Below are positions 58,400-64,000 of a DNA stretch of 64,000 nt, piece by piece (position 1 is the stretch's first letter; every line of letters begins with the position of its first letter). Made by a program: the position numbers and the translations under genes. The notes beneath the pieces were generated by a model, which did not search any database, was not told the DNA's origin, and saw only the letters and a list, made by a program, of their open reading frames with translations. The stretch is from a bacterium. Its GTDB lineage: Bacteria; AUK180. Location: NCBI GenBank assembly GCA_023133295.1, contig JAGLWT010000023.1:1-64000 (forward strand), read 5' to 3'.

Positions 58400-61300
58400 C
58401 TATTTAATAATGATGAGCTTGCCAGTCTTCTCATCTCCGGTGCCCGCTCTGAGGAAATAGAAATACAAGCCGTTTCCGACGATTTCCCCTGAGTCCGCTC
58501 TACCGTCCCACTCCCATGTGGGATCGTTCACTGAAGCGCTTGTAATAAGCCGCCCCGCAAGATTGTAGATCCTGATCATCGTGTTTTCCGGCAGGTTCTC
58601 AAATCTGAACTTCCCGCCCTCGGAAGGGTTGTAGGGATTCGGGTACATTACGACATCGTCAATGGTGCTGAAATGCCTGATCACGAGCTTACCCTTGCTG
58701 CAGGCATAATAAGGTGTGTGATAGCTGTCATCGATCATCGCGTAGATATAGTACTCCCCCTGTTCAACTTCGGATGTATCCCATACCCATTCATCTCCCG
58801 AGCCATCGGGGTCTTCATTGACCGCAGCTGTGATCAATGTGCCGCCCGTCATATCATTATCCGTGTCGTAGTAAAGAGATATAAGGGCGTTGTCATCAGG
58901 ATCACTATCTGTCCATCCGATGATGTACATGTCATTTGCTGTCGCATTGGATGCTGAGGGAGCCGTCAGAGTAATTATCGGCGCTACATTTCCGATCCTG
59001 AAGTACCAGTTGGATTGTGTCGCCCATGTTTCCGCGGCGCTTTCATCGACTGCCTTGATACGCCAGTAATAGGTCTCTCCCTTTACCAGATCGACCGTGT
59101 AGGTATATTCGGCAGCGCTTATCGCTGAAACCTCTGTGTATGTGGCAAAACTTGAGTCAGTTCCCCACCAGAGCGTATATGTGATCTCATCGTCAGGATC
59201 AACATCTATTGTTGCTTCCCATCTCAAGAGCGGCCGTATAGAAGATTCAGATGAACCGCTGGCGGGTGAAAGTAAGCTGAAAGCCGCCGGAGCGTCATTT
59301 ATCGTATTAACGGTGAAATACCAATTGGCCTGATCGCTTTCCGTTGTGCCGCCGTTTGTATCATTGGCGAATACCTTCCAATAGTAAACCTCATTGTCAT
59401 CAAGGTCAGAACCACCGAAGGTATATGTGCTGACCGCAAGCCCCGCTGCGATATCATATGTCGCAAAGGTTGGGTCCACACTGTACCAAAGGTCATATGT
59501 CACGCTGTCGGCGGGATCGGGATCAATTGAATCCGCCCAGTCCACTGTCGGTGTGACCGTTGTCACTACATCACCGTATGCCGGCGTGAGCAATGCGAAT
59601 TCCGAAGGCGGATTGTTCCCGGCATTGATCGTATAAGACCAGGTTTGAGTCGACCAAGTAGCTCCGGCGTTCGTATCCTGAGCCAATACCTTCCAATACC
59701 ATACAGTATCATCGGCAAATGGGGTGGCGAATGTATATTCCGTGCCTGTGATCCCTGTGATATCATCATAAGTAGCGAATGTTACATCCTGTGAATATCT
59801 CAATGTATATGTGACCGCATCCGCGGGATCGATGTCCGCTGATGCATCCCATTTCATCCTCGGTGTGAGTGTAACAAGGACACTGGCATCAACGGGTGCT
59901 GTCAGAGCAAATGCCGCCGGAGCGTCATTTATTGTATTGACGGTGAAACTCCAATTGGCCTGAGTACTTTCCGTGGTGCCGCCATTTGTGTCATTGGCGA
60001 ATACCTTCCAATAGTAAACCTCATTGTCATCAAGGTCCGATCCGCCGAATGTATATGTGCTGACCGCAAGTCCCGCCGCTATATCGTATGTCGCAAAGGA
60101 CGGGTCAATACTGTACCATAGGTCATAGGTTACACTGTCACCTGGATCGGAGTCGGTAGAATCCGTCCAGTCAACCGTCGGTGTGACGGTGGTGACGACC
60201 AATTCATGCGCCGGCGAAAGAAGATCAAATGCTGCCGGAGCGTCATTGCCTATATTCAGCGTGAATCCCCAGGTCTGAGTGGACCATGTCTGTCCCGCAT
60301 TTTCATCTTCCGCCAAAACCTTCCAATACCATACAGTGTCATCGGCAAATGGTGTAGCGAATGTATATTCCGTGCCGGTGATACCGGTTATATCATCATA
60401 TACAGCAAATATGGGATCCTGTGAATACCTTAATGTATATGTGACCGCATCCGCGGGATCGATGTCCGCTGATGCATCCCATTTCATCGTCGGTGTAAGC
60501 GTTACAAGGACACTGACATCGGCGGGTGCTGTCAGAGCAAATGCCGCCGGAGCGTCATTTATTGTATTGACGGTGAAACTCCAATTGACCTGAGTACTTT
60601 CCGTCGTGCCGCCATTTGTGTCATTGGCGAATACCTTCCAATAGTACACCTCATTGTCATCAAGGTCCGATCCGCCGAAGGTATATGTGCTGACCGCAAG
60701 TCCCGCCGCGATATCGTATGTGGCGAAAGACGGGTCAATACTATACCATAGGTCGTATGTAATGCTGTCACCGGGATCGGAGTCGGTAGAATCCGTCCAG
60801 TCAACCGTCGGTGTTACCGTTGTGACGACCAATTCATGTGCAGGTGAAAGAAGATCAAATGCTGCCGGAGCGTCATTGCCTATATTCAGCGTGAATCCCC
60901 AGGTCTGAGTGGACCATGTCTGTCCCGCATTTTCATCTTGCGCCAATACCTTCCAATACCATACAGTGTCATCGGCAAATGGTGTAGCGAATGTATATTC
61001 CGTGCCGGTGATACCGGTTATATCATCATATACAGCAAATATGGGATCCTGTGAATACCTTAATGTATATGTGACTCCGTCCTCGGGATCGATATCCGCT
61101 GATGCATCCCATTTCATCGTCGGTGTAAGCGTTACAAGGACACTGACATCGGCGGGTGCTGTCAGAGCAAATGCGCCTGGAGCGTCATTTATCGTATTGA
61201 CCGAGAAATACCAGTCAGTTTCTGTTGACCAGATCTCACCGCCGTTTGCGTCAATTGCCTTTACTTTCCAGTAGTAGATGGTATTATCCGCAAGAACTCC

Positions 61301-64000
61301 GTTCCATTGACTTACGGCCAAACCGGGCACGATCACAGTGCCGGTATTGAATGTCGGGTCAATGCTGTATCTGAGTTCATATGTGACGGCATCTCCCGGA
61401 TCGGAATCCGTTGAATCCGCCCAGTCAAGGGCGACCGCGGTATTATTGGTCATCTGGCCGTATGTCAGAGTGCTCAAGGAGAATGCATCAGGCGCGTTAT
61501 TACCGAGATTAACATCGAATGCCCATGTTGTCTCGGTGCTTGCCATAGTACCTCCCGTGCTGTCCTGCGCGATCACATACCAATAATAGACCGAGTCATC
61601 CTGCAGGTCGGTAAGCAAAGCGTATTGCGTTCCGCTGATCCCTGTGATCTCTGAATAAACGGCGAAGGCGGGATCCAGGCCGTATCTCAGGTTATAGCTC
61701 ACAATATCTCCGGGATCATTGTCTGTTGCCGTATTCCACTTGAATGTCGGCCTCAAAAGCGCCGCCGTCTCATTGTCTGTAGGTAAGATCAAAGAGAACG
61801 CATTCGGGTTTTCCGGCATCGCGTTTATTTCAAATGTCCAGGTCTGATTTGACCATGTGGAAGCGGCATGATCGTCAACCGCTTTCACTTTCCAGTAATA
61901 TGTATCATTCTCATGATCCAGATCTGTGAGCAGCTGTGAAGTACCCATGATACCTGTGATCTCTTTATAATAGCTGAAATCCGCAAATGTGCTGTACCAT
62001 ACCGTATAGGTAAGGGAATCGATTATATCGGGGTCTGTCGTGCTGTCCCAGGCGATGCTTACACTAGTAGTATTGTTTACGATGCTGCCGTCCACTGGAG
62101 AAACAAGGTCAAACGGGTCAGGATCCTCATTCACCGCATTCAGCCAGAAGTCTTCCGCTCCTGCCCAATCACCGTATTCATATCCGTCATAAGCCCTTGC
62201 CCGCCAGTAATAAGTCGCATTATCCGCAAGGTCAGCTGTCCATGTCGTTGTTCCCGCTCCTTCCGGCTGATCCAGAACATGATCCGCCATGGGTGTGGTC
62301 AGCATTGAATCGGTATATACCTCAAAATCATAATTCTGAGTGTCGCCTTCATCATCGTTTGAATTGTTAATGACAAGCTCTGAAACATTTGAAATCGCAC
62401 CGTCGATCGGACTGACAAGCGCCGGAGCCGACGGAAATGAATTCATATGAAATACTACCGTCGGTCCCCAATTGCCCTCATTACATCCATCATGCAATTT
62501 GACCCTGAGCCAATAAGTGGCGCCATCCTCAAGCGGATTGCCGGCATATGCCTTATTGTAATCACTTGACCATATCCAGCCGGAATCCCACATCTCACTC
62601 AGAAGGAAGCTGACATCGGAAGAAACCTGTATCTGATATGCCCGTTGATTGTGATTATCCGGATCATTGAATGTCCATTCGATCAATGGGAAATGTTCGG
62701 TCAGATGCATAATATCTTCATCTTCGCCGATATCCGTTGTCAAGACCACGGGTGCTCCCAGATTGTAGATAACCTGTCCGGAACCCATATTCTCATCGTC
62801 ATCAAATATATAGAATTCATCGATGTCCTGACAGTCATTCGCATCCCAGTAATTGCCCTGCGCCATTATTGTTTGAGGCGACCAGTTCTCCACCGCCCAC
62901 CATACATTGTTCTGGATTATATTATTACCGTCATCGGCGGGGCTGGCATTCCAAAGGTTACCAAGGTTCGGTACGCAATTATCAAAGATGCTCACACCAA
63001 AATCATTACCGGTAAGCGTATTATTTTTTACCAGTCCATATCCGCCGGTCTCGAATCCAAGTCCATAATCAGCATTACCCGTGAAGGTATTGCCGTCGAC
63101 CGTTCCGGTAGAATTATTACTTGCAACGATACCCCAGGTATTGGTTGAGATATCATTGTTGTTCTGAACTGTGTAAATGGTGTTGTTGTCGAGCCATATT
63201 CCAAAATCGGTATTCTGTGAGATCTGATTGCTGCCGTCAAAAACGACTCTTGAATTGTCAACGGTGATACCGTCGAAATTATTTTCAAATCTGTTATTGG
63301 CAAAACTCACATCCGAATTGCCGTCTACATAACAACCTACTCCGGGACCGCCGATGATATGGCCGGCAACCGTATTGCCGTTCACTATGCCCTTGATAGA
63401 GCCCATCTCGATGATAATTCCCGCCATTGTATTGTTATAGCATTGATTATCCAGAATATTGAATACATTTACATCGGATAAGTGAAGGCCCATCGCATTC
63501 TGATAGATATCATTCGAGGCGGTAATATCAATATTTCTACATGTAACTGCTATAATACCTTGATTCATCTGGTCATAGACCGTATTGCCGGATATCGTGA
63601 CATTTTCGGAATTCACGACAAAAATACCTTCATCATTATTTCTGATCACATTATTTGAAATACTTGCGGTCCTACCCGTACCATCTAAAACAAGTATTCC
63701 CATTCCCGATGAAGCGATCCGTGGATTATTTAACACGTTCATACTTGACTCTTCACAGTAGATGCCCGCATTGCCTCCAAAGCCCACAATATCATTTGCT
63801 AAAATGGTATTTGATGAGCCGTTGATCTGATAAATACTGACACCATAATGGATTAGGTCATTTGAAGAGATATTTACTCTTGAATTATCCGAATAGATGT
63901 TATTTGTGGTATCAACGTTGTTGTTATCTATCGATACTGGAGAATTAGAACAACCGAATAATGCAATTCCGAATGTCCCTCCATCTCCATCAGTTATCGT
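58400..64000 (-). CDS. giant beta-helix / FN3-like surface protein, incomplete at 5' end
   Basis: 1866 codons are in the window and the frame is open to its edge, so the start lies beyond 64000. The N-terminal ~450 residues are a right-handed parallel beta-helix (NosD/PbH1-like; GNTVYDQMNQGIIAVTCRNI, NRFENNFDGITVDNSRVVFD, GNTFTGNADYGLGFETGGYG). About eleven FN3-like modules follow (VTYTLRYSQDPIFAVYDDIT, TVWYWKVLAQDENAG, TWSTQTWGFTLN, NDAPAAFALTAP). The C-terminus is a FlgD-Ig/sorting-like module (VVMYPNPYNPSEGGKFRFEN, IRIYNLAGRLITSASV, GNGLYFYFLRAGT). Likely a cell-surface adhesin or polysaccharide-binding protein; no catalytic site is evident. A PorV-like gene follows after 12 bp. Confidence 0.88.
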   Translation of the reverse strand, partial: TITDGDGGTFGIALFGCSNSPVSIDNNNVDTTNNIYSDNSRVNISSNDLIHYGVSIYQINGSSNTILANDIVGFGGNAGIYCEESSMNVLNNPRIASSGMGILVLDGTGRTASISNNVIRNNDEGIFVVNSENVTISGNTVYDQMNQGIIAVTCRNIDITASNDIYQNAMGLHLSDVNVFNILDNQCYNNTMAGIIIEMGSIKGIVNGNTVAGHIIGGPGVGCYVDGNSDVSFANNRFENNFDGITVDNSRVVFDGSNQISQNTDFGIWLDNNTIYTVQNNNDISTNTWGIVASNNSTGTVDGNTFTGNADYGLGFETGGYGLVKNNTLTGNDFGVSIFDNCVPNLGNLWNASPADDGNNIIQNNVWWAVENWSPQTIMAQGNYWDANDCQDIDEFYIFDDDENMGSGQVIYNLGAPVVLTTDIGEDEDIMHLTEHFPLIEWTFNDPDNHNQRAYQIQVSSDVSFLLSEMWDSGWIWSSDYNKAYAGNPLEDGATYWLRVKLHDGCNEGNWGPTVVFHMNSFPSAPALVSPIDGAISNVSELVINNSNDDEGDTQNYDFEVYTDSMLTTPMADHVLDQPEGAGTTTWTADLADNATYYWRARAYDGYEYGDWAGAEDFWLNAVNEDPDPFDLVSPVDGSIVNNTTSVSIAWDSTTDPDIIDSLTYTVWYSTFADFSYYKEITGIMGTSQLLTDLDHENDTYYWKVKAVDDHAASTWSNQTWTFEINAMPENPNAFSLILPTDNETAALLRPTFKWNTATDNDPGDIVSYNLRYGLDPAFAVYSEITGISGTQYALLTDLQDDSVYYWYVIAQDSTGGTMASTETTWAFDVNLGNNAPDAFSLSTLTYGQMTNNTAVALDWADSTDSDPGDAVTYELRYSIDPTFNTGTVIVPGLAVSQWNGVLADNTIYYWKVKAIDANGGEIWSTETDWYFSVNTINDAPGAFALTAPADVSVLVTLTPTMKWDASADIDPEDGVTYTLRYSQDPIFAVYDDITGITGTEYTFATPFADDTVWYWKVLAQDENAGQTWSTQTWGFTLNIGNDAPAAFDLLSPAHELVVTTVTPTVDWTDSTDSDPGDSITYDLWYSIDPSFATYDIAAGLAVSTYTFGGSDLDDNEVYYWKVFANDTNGGTTESTQVNWSFTVNTINDAPAAFALTAPADVSVLVTLTPTMKWDASADIDPADAVTYTLRYSQDPIFAVYDDITGITGTEYTFATPFADDTVWYWKVLAEDENAGQTWSTQTWGFTLNIGNDAPAAFDLLSPAHELVVTTVTPTVDWTDSTDSDPGDSVTYDLWYSIDPSFATYDIAAGLAVSTYTFGGSDLDDNEVYYWKVFANDTNGGTTESTQANWSFTVNTINDAPAAFALTAPVDASVLVTLTPRMKWDASADIDPADAVTYTLRYSQDVTFATYDDITGITGTEYTFATPFADDTVWYWKVLAQDTNAGATWSTQTWSYTINAGNNPPSEFALLTPAYGDVVTTVTPTVDWADSIDPDPADSVTYDLWYSVDPTFATYDIAAGLAVSTYTFGGSDLDDNEVYYWKVFANDTNGGTTESDQANWYFTVNTINDAPAAFSLLSPASGSSESSIRPLLRWEATIDVDPDDEITYTLWWGTDSSFATYTEVSAISAAEYTYTVDLVKGETYYWRIKAVDESAAETWATQSNWYFRIGNVAPIITLTAPSASNATANDMYIIGWTDSDPDDNALISLYYDTDNDMTGGTLITAAVNEDPDGSGDEWVWDTSEVEQGEYYIYAMIDDSYHTPYYACSKGKLVIRHFSTIDDVVMYPNPYNPSEGGKFRFENLPENTMIRIYNLAGRLITSASVNDPTWEWDGRADSGEIVGNGLYFYFLRAGTGDEKTGKLIIIK
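59281..61170 (-). repeat. three tandem 630-bp units inside the FN3 region
   Basis: The marker GCCGCCGGAGCGTCATTTAT begins at 59283, 59913 and 60543, and a variant occurs at 61173: a 630-bp (210-residue) period made of two FN3 modules. The units 59911-60540 and 60541-61170 are nearly identical at the DNA level; 59281-59910 is more diverged. This indicates a recent duplication and likely length variation. Confidence 0.85.

Overview
This 64-kb window comes from a Gram-negative bacterium of moderate GC content. It probably belongs to one of the uncultured lineages around the Fibrobacteres-Chlorobi-Bacteroidetes group or a neighbouring candidate phylum. The reasons are: large secreted beta-rich proteins that end in sorting-domain-like modules (NPxP/NPYN followed by a Tyr/Phe-Leu strand), a PorV-type barrel directly downstream of one of them, endonuclease-I and FN3 mosaics, many lipoproteins, and a high density of class III cyclase/TPR proteins. 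The phylum cannot be settled from this sequence alone. I saw no rRNA, tRNA or CRISPR array.

Layout. 1-320: interspersed-repeat ends. 321-4102: a TPR protein, a 90-aa unknown and a cyclase-ATPase protein that lacks its TPR tail. 4132-9437: a DUF212 membrane protein, a lipoprotein, an MFS transporter gene broken by a 278-bp element, and a DHH-tRNA nucleotidyltransferase fusion. 9607-12666: a PreT/PreA-like oxidoreductase pair whose PreA carries a histone-H1-like lysine tail. 13322-19756: glutamate dehydrogenase and a giant secreted endonuclease-I mosaic. 20209-24283: small membrane/lipoproteins, an ECF sigma/anti-sigma operon with its own ECF-type promoter, and a membrane glycosyltransferase. 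24340-28695: a tightly overlapping five-gene envelope operon that I do not recognise. 28786-35711: TPR protein, phytoene-desaturase-like flavoprotein and a large cyclase in one operon. 35807-39545: a barrel-CsgG fusion with a secreted propeller protein. 39686-43949: a CoA-disulfide-reductase-like flavoprotein, a VIT/vWA protein and a lipoprotein. 44326-46468: an AT-rich membrane gene beside a dead IS3-type transposase, then an acetyltransferase and a metalloprotease. 46770-56784: two more full cyclase-ATPase-TPR proteins and a TPR protein. 57497-64000: a PorV-like barrel and a very large, incomplete beta-helix/FN3 surface protein.

The central theme is a family of four proteins built like mammalian soluble adenylyl cyclase (ADCY10): two tandem class III cyclase domains, a STAND-type P-loop ATPase and a long TPR array. 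Three stand-alone TPR proteins lie close to them. All four keep both metal-binding aspartates of the first cyclase domain, but they differ at the substrate-lysine position of the second domain. One of them appears to start at an ATT codon.

The second theme is non-coding. The gaps between genes are filled with interspersed repeats. One family has ~32-bp terminal inverted repeats (full copies at 6063-6340 and 57081-57352, and a variant at 19920-20142). These have broken one gene, supplied a start codon to another reading frame, and supplied the C-terminus of a TPR protein.
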